From Anaerolineae bacterium (GTDB taxonomy: Bacteria; Chloroflexota; Anaerolineae; Aggregatilineales; Phototrophicaceae): a DNA stretch of 40,581 bases. The first letter of the stretch is position 1. Every line of letters begins with the position of its first letter. The DNA lies in assembly GCA_026645945.1 (NCBI GenBank), contig JAPKMO010000032.1, forward strand, positions 1 through 40,581, written 5' to 3'. This document shows positions 7,137 through 14,065 of this stretch, one piece after another. Under the pieces are notes generated by a model, which was not told the origin of the DNA, did not search any database, and saw only the letters and a program-made list of their open reading frames with translations. The position numbers and the translations under genes were made by a program.

Positions 7137-8414
7137 GTGAGTGAGAAAAACGCCATGCTGGCTTTGTTTTCCCGCAAGATGGATGCTTACCGCCTGTATC
7201 TGGTCATGATGGGCGCGTCATCCGTATTCATCACCTTCGTTTTTGCCGTGAACATGGTTTACCAGGTGGAGACGGTCGGCCTCAGCCCGCTGCAACTGGT
7301 GCTGGTCGGCACGGCGCTGGAAGCCGCTGTTTTTCTGTTTGAAGTCCCCACCGGCATCGTCGCCGATGTGTACAGCCGCCGCCTTTCCATCATCATCGGT
7401 TACGGGCTGATGGGCGGCGGTTTTCTGCTGGAAGGCGCGGTTCCATCCTTCGAGGCTATCCTGCTGGCGCAGGTGGTGTGGGGTGTAGGCTATACCTTCA
7501 CCAGCGGGGCGCATCAGGCATGGATCGCCGACGAAATCGGCGAAGATCGCGTGGGGCGCGTTTTTCTGCGCGCGGCGCAAATCGGCAGCCTGGTCGGCAT
7601 CCCCGCCACGCTGCTCGCCATCACCATCGGCAGCGTGCAGGTGAACCTGCCGATTTTGCTGGGCGGGGCGCTGCACATCATCCTGGCGCTGTTCCTGGCG
7701 CTGGTGATGCCGGAAACCGGCTTTCAGCCCGTCCCGCGCGAATCCCGCAGCGCCGCCGGGCAGATGTCCACCACGCTGCGGGCCGGTCTCCGGCTGGTGC
7801 GCCGCCGCCCGGTGCTGGTCGCCATCCTGGGCATCGGCTTTTTTTACGGCCTGTACAGCGAAGGGTTCGACCGCCTGTGGACAGCGCACCTGCTGGAAAG
7901 TTTCGCCCTGCCGGATTTCGGCGGTTTGCAGCCGGTGGCCTGGATGGGGCTGCTGAGCATGGCCGGCGGGCTGCTGGCTGCCGGCGCGGCGCAGCTTATC
8001 ATCAAACGCCTGGATATGAGCGATACGCCGGCGCTGGCGCGCGCCGCTTTTGGCCTGGCCGGGCTGCTGGCGCTGGCGCTGTTCGGCTTCGCGGCGGCGG
8101 GCAGTTTTGCCGCCGCGGTGCTGCTGCGCTGGGCTATCAGCATCCTCCGCACGCTTATCGAGCCGCTCCAGACGACTTGGATTAACCAGCACCTTGACTC
8201 CGACGTTCGGGCGACCGTTATTTCGATGAGCGGCCAGGTGGACGCCATCGGGCAGATCGCCGGCGGCCCGCCGGTCGGTTGGGTGGGCGGCGTGCTGGGG
8301 CTGCGCGCCGCCTTGTTCGCCAGCGCCGCGCTGCTGCTGCCGGTGCTGCCGCTGTACATGCGCGTGCTGCGCCGGGGACGGCCCGCCGAAGCAGAAGCCC
8401 CCGCCGGCGACTAA
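7137..8414 (+). CDS. MFS transporter, 12-TM
   Basis: The 425-residue product has about 12 hydrophobic segments. FEVPTGIVADVYSRR (about residues 68-82) fits MFS motif A between helices 2 and 3. The overall pattern resembles the macrolide/uncharacterised-efflux MFS proteins, but the substrate cannot be assigned. The start used is GTG 7137; ATG 7155 (residue 7) is equally possible because no strong ribosome site distinguishes them. It is a single gene flanked on both sides by dispersed repeats. A charged tail rich in Arg and Glu follows the last helix. Confidence 0.8.
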   Translation: MSEKNAMLALFSRKMDAYRLYLVMMGASSVFITFVFAVNMVYQVETVGLSPLQLVLVGTALEAAVFLFEVPTGIVADVYSRRLSIIIGYGLMGGGFLLEGAVPSFEAILLAQVVWGVGYTFTSGAHQAWIADEIGEDRVGRVFLRAAQIGSLVGIPATLLAITIGSVQVNLPILLGGALHIILALFLALVMPETGFQPVPRESRSAAGQMSTTLRAGLRLVRRRPVLVAILGIGFFYGLYSEGFDRLWTAHLLESFALPDFGGLQPVAWMGLLSMAGGLLAAGAAQLIIKRLDMSDTPALARAAFGLAGLLALALFGFAAAGSFAAAVLLRWAISILRTLIEPLQTTWINQHLDSDVRATVISMSGQVDAIGQIAGGPPVGWVGGVLGLRAALFASAALLLPVLPLYMRVLRRGRPAEAEAPAGD

Positions 8415-8464
8415 TTCAGCCGGAAGCGCGGGCAGGATAAACGTGAGTTTATCCGTAAACCCGC

Positions 8465-8473
8465 CAGACAGTG
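8465..8473 (+). repeat. Left 9-bp target-site duplication CAGACAGTG
   Basis: CAGACAGTG is repeated exactly at 8651-8659 on the other side of the 177-bp element. Bases immediately outside the 9 bp differ between the two sides. Confidence 0.75.
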
Positions 8474-8650
8474 ACGGTAATTGCTAGTTCTGCTCTGAAC
8501 CTTGCCCACCCCTAAATCCCCTCCCCTCAGGGGACAAACGTCCCCATTCGGGTCGCCATCAAATGGAGAGGGGACTTAAAAACCCGTAGCGATCTGTTTT
8601 GACCCCCTCTCCAAGACTTGGGGAGGGGGCAGGGGATTGGCAATTACGGT
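8474..8650. mobile_element. 177-bp MITE-like non-coding insertion element
   Basis: The ends are imperfect terminal inverted repeats, ACGGTAATTGC (8474-8484) and GCAATTACGGT (8640-8650), matching at 10 of 11 positions. The interior is the palindromic core CCCACCCCTAAATCCCCTCC...GGAGAGGGG...CCCCCTCTCC...GGAGGGGGCAGGGGATT. A 9-bp direct duplication flanks it. It splits a copy of the 57-bp repeat; the uninterrupted arrangement is seen at 6865-6938 on the other strand. There is no ORF, so movement would depend on a transposase elsewhere. Confidence 0.75.
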
Positions 8651-8707
8651 CAGACAGTGGGCTTAAGCCCGCTGTTCTGCTATCAGATCAATCGGTTTAT
8701 GGATAGG
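8651..8707 (+). repeat. 57-bp dispersed repeat, copy B (interrupted upstream by the MITE-like element)
   Basis: Differs from copy A by two bases in 57. Its natural left neighbour, GAGTTTATCCGTAAACCCGC, lies at 8445-8464, beyond the inserted element. The rest of the gap to 8813 holds a GGCGC-AATTC-GCGCC inverted repeat (8741-8755) and the start region of the acyl-CoA dehydrogenase gene. Confidence 0.85.
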
Positions 8708-8813
8708 TTCGTATATTCCACCGGTCGAAGTAAAAACAGGCGCAATTCGCGCCATAAGGATTTCGTGCTAGAATAATCAAATCCCGATTCAATTATTTTA
8801 GGAGCGTTTAAAA

Positions 8814-9980
8814 ATGGTCGAGAGCATTGCTAAACCCGGCGTATCGTTTGAACTGACCGACGAACAGAAGATGCTGCAAAAGATGGCGCGGGATTTTACC
8901 GCCAAAGAAATCATCCCTGTCGCGGCGGAATATGACGAACACGCCATCTTCCCGGAAGAAATTTTCCACAAAGCGCGCGACCTGGGCCTGGTGAATGTGA
9001 ACATTCCTGCCGAATACGGCGGCGTGGGCGCGACCATTTTTGAAGAATGCCTCGTCTCGGAGGAAGTCGGCTACGGCTGCACCGGCATCGGCACCAGCAT
9101 CAGCACTAATCACCTGGGCGCGCTGCCCATCATCCTGGCCGGCAGCGAACAGCAGAAAGCCTACTGGCTGGGCGAACGGCTGATTAACATGGGGCAGTTC
9201 GTCTCTTACGGCGTTACCGAGGCCGCCGCCGGGTCGAACGTGGTCGGCATCGAAACCCGCGCCGAAAAGAAAAACGGCAAATATATCATTAACGGCTCGA
9301 AGACCTTCATCACCAACGCCAGCCACGCCCACTTTTTCACCGTGTTCGCCAAAACCGACCCCGCCGCCGGACATCGCGGCCTGTCCTGTTTTGTGGTGGA
9401 ACGCGACATGCCGGGCGTTAAAATCGGGCGCAAGTTCGATAAACTGGGCCAGCGCGCCAGCGACACGGCGGAAATCGTGTTCGAGGACGTGGAAGTGCCG
9501 GAAGCCAACCTGATCGGCAAGGAAGGCCAGGGCTTTTATATCGCCATGAACGTTTTCGATCACAGCCGCCCCGGCGTGGCCGCCGCCGCCGTCGGTTTGC
9601 AGCGCCGCGCCCTGGAGGAAAGCGTCAAATATGCCAGAGAGCGCGTGGCCTTCGGCGCGCCGATTTACCAGCACCAGGCCATCGGCCACAAAATCGCCGA
9701 TATGGCGATCAACTACGAGGCATCGCGGCTGCTCGTCTGGCAGGCAGCCTGGGCGGTGGACGCCGGAGTCGCCAACCCCAAACTGCCAGCCTTCGCCAAA
9801 GCCTTTGCCGCCGACATGGCGACCAAAGCGGCGGTGGACGCCGTGCAGGTTTTTGGCGGTTACGGCTACATGAAGGAATACCCGGTCGAAAAACTGCTGC
9901 GCGATGTGAAAATTTTCCAGATTTACGAAGGCACCAGCGAAATCCAGCGTAATATCATCGTCCGGGAACTGTTCCGCTAG
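8814..9980 (+). CDS. Acyl-CoA dehydrogenase
   Basis: The 388-residue flavoprotein has all three acyl-CoA dehydrogenase domains. The N-terminal helical domain has AEYGGVGA (about 65-72). The middle beta-domain has VSYGVTEAAAGSN (the usual TEPxAGSD FAD/substrate signature, with Ala-Ala replacing Pro-x) and ITNASHAHFF. The C-terminal domain has RVAFGAPI, QVFGGYGYMKEYPVEKLLRD and IYEGTSEIQRNII; the Glu of YEGTSE is the expected catalytic base. It would oxidise a fatty or branched acyl-CoA and pass electrons to ETF. The start is well supported by AGGAG at 8801-8805. It stands alone, with a terminator after it. Chain-length preference cannot be read. Confidence 0.93.
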   Translation: MVESIAKPGVSFELTDEQKMLQKMARDFTAKEIIPVAAEYDEHAIFPEEIFHKARDLGLVNVNIPAEYGGVGATIFEECLVSEEVGYGCTGIGTSISTNHLGALPIILAGSEQQKAYWLGERLINMGQFVSYGVTEAAAGSNVVGIETRAEKKNGKYIINGSKTFITNASHAHFFTVFAKTDPAAGHRGLSCFVVERDMPGVKIGRKFDKLGQRASDTAEIVFEDVEVPEANLIGKEGQGFYIAMNVFDHSRPGVAAAAVGLQRRALEESVKYARERVAFGAPIYQHQAIGHKIADMAINYEASRLLVWQAAWAVDAGVANPKLPAFAKAFAADMATKAAVDAVQVFGGYGYMKEYPVEKLLRDVKIFQIYEGTSEIQRNIIVRELFR

Positions 9981-10011
9981 TCTGCGTTCAAAACATCCGG
10001 CAGCATGGTAT

Positions 10012-10037
10012 GGGCGCGCCGTCGGGCGCGTCCTTTT
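10012..10037 (+). terminator. Rho-independent terminator after acyl-CoA dehydrogenase
   Basis: GGGCGCGCC pairs with GGGCGCGTCC over nine base pairs (one G-T) around a GTCG loop, and is followed directly by TTTTCTTATCC. Confidence 0.8.
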
Positions 10038-10107
10038 CTTATCCGTTTTTCCCGGAAACTTAACCCCTTTTTCACAGCTATACTGCACCTTTTGGAAAAA
10101 ATGCTGT

Positions 10108-10113
10108 TATAAT
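10108..10113 (+). promoter_or_regulatory. TATAAT -10 box upstream of the FHA-receiver gene
   Basis: A perfect TATAAT sits in an AT-rich island about 130-155 bases before the possible starts. No strong -35 box is seen at 16-18 bp. The long leader contains a GCATTAATGC palindrome near 10193-10202. Confidence 0.4.
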
Positions 10114-10244
10114 ATTTAAAAATTTGCGTGGGTCAGCCCGCTGCCTGGGCCGGCAAAATCCATTCTGGTAGTACTGTAGACCTATTCGACGCAGCATTAA
10201 TGCGGCTTAGGATGAGTGTTGAGCTAACATAAAAAATGTAAAGT

Positions 10245-11144
10245 GTGCCTGAAGGGACGTGGTTGATGGGTAAAAAATCCGACCGGGAGACGCGCTACCT
10301 CGACCGCCCGCGTACCGAAACCCCGGCCCCGCTGCGGGCAACCGGCCCGCTGGATGAAGAACTGCCCTGGGTGATCGAATTTCGCGTGGTGGGGACGGCC
10401 TCGACCATCCAGGTCCAGGTGCAGGAAGCGATGACCATCGGGCGCAGCGACCCCCAGCGCGGCGTTTACCCGGACGTGGATTTAGGGCCGCACGGCGCGC
10501 AGCACCGGGGGGTTTCGCGCCAGCACGCGGTTATTATCGCCAGAGAAAATCGTATCGCCGTTAAAGACCTGGGCAGCGTCAACGGCACGCGCCTCAACGG
10601 CCGGGTGATGGTTCCCGACCAGGAATACCGCCTGCGGCACGGCGATGAACTGGAAGTGGGCGAGCTCAAACTACAGGTGCGGTTCGCGGTCGTGCCGACC
10701 CTCAGCGGCACGCGCGGCGAAACGCTCAATCATGCCGCCATCCCGGTGATCGGCAAAGGCCAGCATGTGCTGGTTGTAGAGGATGATGAGGATGTCGGCA
10801 AGGTGTTCAGCATCGCGCTGGAACATGCCGGTTTCCATGTTTCCGTCGCTAACTCGGTGGTGTCGGCGCTGGGGTTCGTCAGCCACCAGCTGCCGGACGC
10901 CATCGTGCTGGATTTGCTGCTGCCGGATATGAGCGGCCTGGATTTGCTGCGTTACGTGCGGAAAGAGTTCAAGCGCCATATCCCGATGATCGTCGTCTCC
11001 GGCGCGACCGGCGGTTTTCAGGCCAATCAGGCCAAAGACATCGGCGCGGACGTTTTTCTGGGCAAACCGATCAGCGTTGAAGACCTGGTGCGCGCGGTGG
11101 CATCCTTCCTGGTTGACCCGGCAGACATCACCGCCGCTCAGTGA
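10245..11144 (+). CDS. FHA domain-response regulator receiver fusion protein
   Basis: The 299-residue product joins two signalling domains. Residues about 60-147 form an FHA domain: TIGRSDP, GVSRQHAVI and LGSVNGTRLNG hold the conserved Gly-Arg, Ser-x-x-His and Asn-Gly residues that bind phosphothreonine. Residues about 172-290 form a receiver domain: acidic pocket EDD (179-181), phospho-acceptor Asp223 in VLDLLLPDMSG, Ser252 in VVSGA and Lys274 in LGKP. There is no DNA-binding or catalytic output. It could link Thr kinases, of which two are encoded here, to two-component phosphorelay. Starts GTG 10245 or ATG 10266 are possible; GAAGGG at about 10251-10256 favours the ATG. Confidence 0.9.
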   Translation: MPEGTWLMGKKSDRETRYLDRPRTETPAPLRATGPLDEELPWVIEFRVVGTASTIQVQVQEAMTIGRSDPQRGVYPDVDLGPHGAQHRGVSRQHAVIIARENRIAVKDLGSVNGTRLNGRVMVPDQEYRLRHGDELEVGELKLQVRFAVVPTLSGTRGETLNHAAIPVIGKGQHVLVVEDDEDVGKVFSIALEHAGFHVSVANSVVSALGFVSHQLPDAIVLDLLLPDMSGLDLLRYVRKEFKRHIPMIVVSGATGGFQANQAKDIGADVFLGKPISVEDLVRAVASFLVDPADITAAQ

Positions 11145-11153
11145 CCTTTCGCT

Positions 11154-11384
11154 TTATTCGGCCTTTTCGTCTTCTGCCAGCCGGATGCTGCGCGCTACGC
11201 CCGGCTGCCGGGTGATGAGTCGTTTGCCTTCCAGCCGGTCTAAATAACGATGCACATTGCCCGGTGTCATGTAACAGGCGCGGGCGATGTCGCGGATGCT
11301 GGGCGCGTAGCCCCGCTGCTGGATGTAATCCCGGATGAACGCATACATCGTCTCCAGTATTGGCTCCTGTATAGGTAGGCTCAC
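11154..11384 (-). CDS. LexA-type winged-helix DNA-binding protein without protease domain
   Basis: GTG 11384 is preceded by GGAGG at good spacing and gives 76 residues. The sequence (YAFIRDYIQQRGYAPSIRDIARA, then GNVHRYLDRLEGKRLI) is the LexA N-terminal winged helix: tail, recognition helix region and wing. The self-cleaving Ser/Lys peptidase domain of true LexA is absent. The frame runs open further upstream, but that part covers the probable promoter. Two TAGAAC words (11439-11444 and 11453-11458) overlap the putative promoter, suggesting self-regulation. It is convergent with the FHA-receiver gene, nine bases apart. It is probably a small repressor; its target is unknown. Confidence 0.75.
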   Translation of the reverse strand: MSLPIQEPILETMYAFIRDYIQQRGYAPSIRDIARACYMTPGNVHRYLDRLEGKRLITRQPGVARSIRLAEDEKAE

Positions 11385-11438
11385 CGATCCTCCGCCCGTG
11401 TAACAAGATTCTAACCAGTAGGTTATCTTATCATAGTT

Positions 11439-11458
11439 TAGAACATTTTTTCTAGAAC
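11439..11458. promoter_or_regulatory. Candidate operator of the LexA-like gene: two TAGAAC words 14 bp apart
   Basis: TAGAAC occurs at 11439-11444 and 11453-11458. A possible -10 (TATGAT on the minus strand, plus-strand 11430-11435) lies alongside, so a bound protein would block the promoter of the gene at 11154-11384. Confidence 0.35.
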
Positions 11459-11488
11459 GCAAACCGTTCGAGTTCGGGTAGAAGTCGG

Positions 11489-12322
11489 TTAAACCCGGCT
11501 GATGCGGATGGCGCGGTCGTGTCCGGCCAAGTCGCACAGGCAGTCCACAACCGCCGCCGGGAAGGCCGCCCGCGCCAGTGCCAGCGCCGCCGCGCCCTGC
11601 TCGGCGCCGATTTCCAGCAGCAGGCGCGCGCCGGGAAGGCAGGCGGCAGGAGCCTGAACCAGCAGCCGCCGGATGAGGTCGAGGCCGTCCGCGCCGCCGT
11701 CCAGCGCCAGGCGCGGCTCGTAGCGGCTGACCGCCAGGCCGGGCAGGTCGCCGGCGGCGATATACGGCAGATTGGCGACCAGCAGGTTTACTTTGATGCC
11801 GCGTTCGATCAGCGGCTGGAGCAGGTCGCCCGGCAGCAGCGTTACGCGCGCGCCGTACCGTTCAGCGTTGCGCTGCGCCACCGCCAGCGCCGCCGGGCTG
11901 ATGTCGGTGGCATATACCCGCGCCGCCGGCAGGTGCGCGGCCAGCGCCACCGCCAGCGCGCCGCTGCCCGTCCCCACGTCCACCAGCGTCAGGTTCGGCT
12001 GCGACCGGGCGAATGCCAACGCTTCCTCGACCAGTAGTTCGCTTTCGGGGCGGGGAATCAGCACATCCGGGGTGACAAAAAAATCGCGGTCGTAAAACGC
12101 CTGCCGCCCGATCAGGTACGGCAGCGGTTCGCCCGCGGCCAGGCGTTCGGCCAGCGCACCAAAACGTTCGGCCTGTTCGGGCGTCAGCGGGCGCTCCGGG
12201 TGGGCCAGCAGGGTGGCGCGGTCGATTTGCAGAACCGCGCCCAGCAGTGCCTGCGCCTCGAAGCCGGGCAAACGCCCCCGGACGGCGTTCAACATTGCGC
12301 CAACAGTCAGAGGTTTAGCCAT
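11489..12322 (-). CDS. prmC: Peptide chain release factor N5-glutamine methyltransferase
   Basis: The 277-residue product methylates the Gln of the GGQ motif in release factors RF1/RF2 using S-adenosylmethionine. The N-terminal five-helix domain is followed by the hallmark linker GEPLPYLIGRQAFYDRDFF and VTPDVLIPRPESELLVE (about 65-99). The SAM site VDVGTGSGALA lies at 114-124. The active-site motif, normally NPPY, reads NLPY at 184-187, so one residue departs from the usual motif while Asn and Tyr are kept. Length and order fit PrmC/HemK. It stands divergent from the zinc-ribbon gene. Confidence 0.9.
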   Translation of the reverse strand: MAKPLTVGAMLNAVRGRLPGFEAQALLGAVLQIDRATLLAHPERPLTPEQAERFGALAERLAAGEPLPYLIGRQAFYDRDFFVTPDVLIPRPESELLVEEALAFARSQPNLTLVDVGTGSGALAVALAAHLPAARVYATDISPAALAVAQRNAERYGARVTLLPGDLLQPLIERGIKVNLLVANLPYIAAGDLPGLAVSRYEPRLALDGGADGLDLIRRLLVQAPAACLPGARLLLEIGAEQGAAALALARAAFPAAVVDCLCDLAGHDRAIRISRV

Positions 12323-12373
12323 TATTTAATCCAGCGCTAAACAGTGTTTATCACTTTCTTACAGAAAAACGGT

Positions 12374-12379
12374 TATAAT
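12374..12379 (+). promoter_or_regulatory. TATAAT -10 box for the zinc-ribbon gene
   Basis: A perfect TATAAT in the AT-rich divergent gap, 82 bases before ATG 12461. The -35 region (TCACTT at 17 bp) is weak. Confidence 0.4.
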
Positions 12380-12460
12380 AATGTGTGGTTTGTTTAAGGT
12401 TTTCGCAAACCAAGATGTGCTATTTTTTTGAGTGTGAAAGGTTTTTGTTCTGGGGGAACT

Positions 12461-12646
12461 ATGTACCGCCACGTACCTAAACATTACGCCGAAGTGATGA
12501 AATCGAACTGCAAATACTGCCGCAAAACGCCCCCTCTGTGGCACTATGTTGGCAGCGAAAAAGTGTGCGCCCACTGCGGCACGCGCGTTTACAACTCCAC
12601 CACGCCGGTCGTCGCCGAGGCGATGAAGGTATTCAAAGATCGCTGA
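12461..12646 (+). CDS. Small zinc-ribbon protein
   Basis: From ATG 12461, with GGGGGA just upstream, the product is 61 residues. Two CxxC knuckles (CKYC about 17-20 and CAHC about 37-40) separated by a short beta segment form a likely single zinc ribbon. The rest is basic at the N-terminus and helical at the C-terminus. Length excludes an enzyme; a nucleic-acid or protein-binding role is only a guess. It is convergent with the mannosyltransferase gene. Confidence 0.7.
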   Translation: MYRHVPKHYAEVMKSNCKYCRKTPPLWHYVGSEKVCAHCGTRVYNSTTPVVAEAMKVFKDR

Positions 12647-12687
12647 CCCGGCGGCGCGCCGCTCTGCCGTACGACACGCGCCGCCTG

Positions 12688-13923
12688 TCACCCCACCCAC
12701 ATATCAAAACTGAACAGCGCCGCCAGCAGCCCCATCAACAGCAGGCTGGCAGTTGTCCATGCCCGGTCAAACGCCGGCCAGCGCCCCAGCCAGGCCGGTA
12801 AAATGTACAGCGGCGGCGCGACCAGCACATAGCGTATCATGCTTTGCGGCACGCCGCTGGTGAAGGCGATCACCAGCGTCCCCAGGCCGAACAGCGCCAG
12901 GCCGGGGTAACGCGGCAGCATCAGCAGGCAGGCCGCCAGCGCCAGCGCCATCCCGCCGAACTCGACGGCGTAATAAGCGGAAGCCTGGGGGTTCGCGCCG
13001 CCGATCAGCGCGAAAGTCGTCTGCCAAGCGCGCAGCGAGCTTTCGACCAGCAGCGTCCCGCGCCGGAAATAATACGCCTCCACGATATGGAACGGTTCGC
13101 CCAGCGCCGCGTTCCACAGGCCGTAGGCCGCCAGCGGCAGCAGCGCCGCCGCCAGCCCCGCAGCGGTGGAACGGCTGGTCAGCCCACGCGACCGGACGCG
13201 CATCAACCAGGCCAGCGCCAGCGGCAGCACCAGCGCCACGCCCACGGCGCGCGTCCAGACCGCCAGCGCCGCCAGCGCGCCGGCGATCAGCAGCCGCTCG
13301 CGTTTTATCAGCGCCAGCGCGCCGAAGGCCAGCCCCACGAACAGCCCTTCGCTGTACACCTGCGCCAGAAAAAACCCCGACGGAAATACCAGCAGGTAAA
13401 AAGCCGCGCGCTGGCCTCCCGACTCCGACAGGCGCTCGCGCACCAGCTCATAGAGCGCCAGCATGGCGGCCAGCGTCCCAGCCAGCGAGACGATCACCCC
13501 GGCCAGGGTGGCGGCGGCGGTGGGCGTCAGCCCCAAAAGCGACAGCGGGGCGGCCAGAACCCGCATCAGCAGCGGGTAGAGCGGGAAAAACGCATAGTTA
13601 AGCTGGAGCGGCGGCACCGGCGGCCCGCCCTCAGGCGAAACGATTCGGCGCGCGATGGGGTCGTCATAGCCGCCGATGGCGATGGACAGATAGTGTTCCG
13701 AGTCCCAGGATACCTGGGCATTCATGAACGGCTCGTTGAGGTAGGGTTTGTTACGCTGGCTGCCGTAGTCGGTTTCGGCGCGCGTCCATTGCAGCGCGAA
13801 ATCGGGCCGGCTGAGCGCCAGCCGGGACGTAACAAAGGCCTGGTAAACAAACAGGATGATAAACCAGGCCAGCCACATCAGGATCAACTGTCGAACAGCA
13901 GGGGATCGCGCTGTCTGCAACAT
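12688..13923 (-). CDS. PIG-V-like membrane mannosyltransferase (GT-C fold)
   Basis: The 411-residue polytopic protein has about ten hydrophobic segments. The large first outside loop holds WDSEHYLSIAIGGY, the typical acidic WD motif of GT-C mannosyltransferases of the PIG-V type, and is followed by NYAFFPLYPLLMR. FPSGFFLAQVYSEGLF is another typical PIG-V segment. It should transfer a sugar from a polyprenyl-phosphate donor on the outer face of the membrane; the acceptor is unknown. ATG 13923 is chosen over the longer frame to 14121, which would cover the divergent promoter region. The 12-bp palindrome GGGAGCGCTCCC (13924-13935) lies directly before the start and includes its ribosome site. 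Confidence 0.75.
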   Translation of the reverse strand: MLQTARSPAVRQLILMWLAWFIILFVYQAFVTSRLALSRPDFALQWTRAETDYGSQRNKPYLNEPFMNAQVSWDSEHYLSIAIGGYDDPIARRIVSPEGGPPVPPLQLNYAFFPLYPLLMRVLAAPLSLLGLTPTAAATLAGVIVSLAGTLAAMLALYELVRERLSESGGQRAAFYLLVFPSGFFLAQVYSEGLFVGLAFGALALIKRERLLIAGALAALAVWTRAVGVALVLPLALAWLMRVRSRGLTSRSTAAGLAAALLPLAAYGLWNAALGEPFHIVEAYYFRRGTLLVESSLRAWQTTFALIGGANPQASAYYAVEFGGMALALAACLLMLPRYPGLALFGLGTLVIAFTSGVPQSMIRYVLVAPPLYILPAWLGRWPAFDRAWTTASLLLMGLLAALFSFDMWVG

Positions 13924-14006
13924 GGGAGCGCTCCCAGGGTAAAAAACAGAAACCACTGCCCCTATAATACCGCAGCCGCCGAAGAAGGGGTAACGGGATT
14001 TAGAAT

Positions 14007-14033
14007 TAGACAATCTGTTCCAATCCGTATATT
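14007..14033 (+). promoter_or_regulatory. Putative promoter of the restriction-modification genes
   Basis: TAGACA (14007-14012) and TATATT (14028-14033) are separated by 15 bases, slightly short. AGGAAA precedes ATG 14066. Confidence 0.35.
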
Positions 14034-14065
14034 CTTGTGGAAAGAACGAATAGGAAAATACCGGT

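Noticed and set aside
10108-10265. Riboswitch in the long leader of the FHA-receiver gene
   Set aside because: Only a short GCATTAATGC palindrome is visible and no known riboswitch consensus could be matched by eye.
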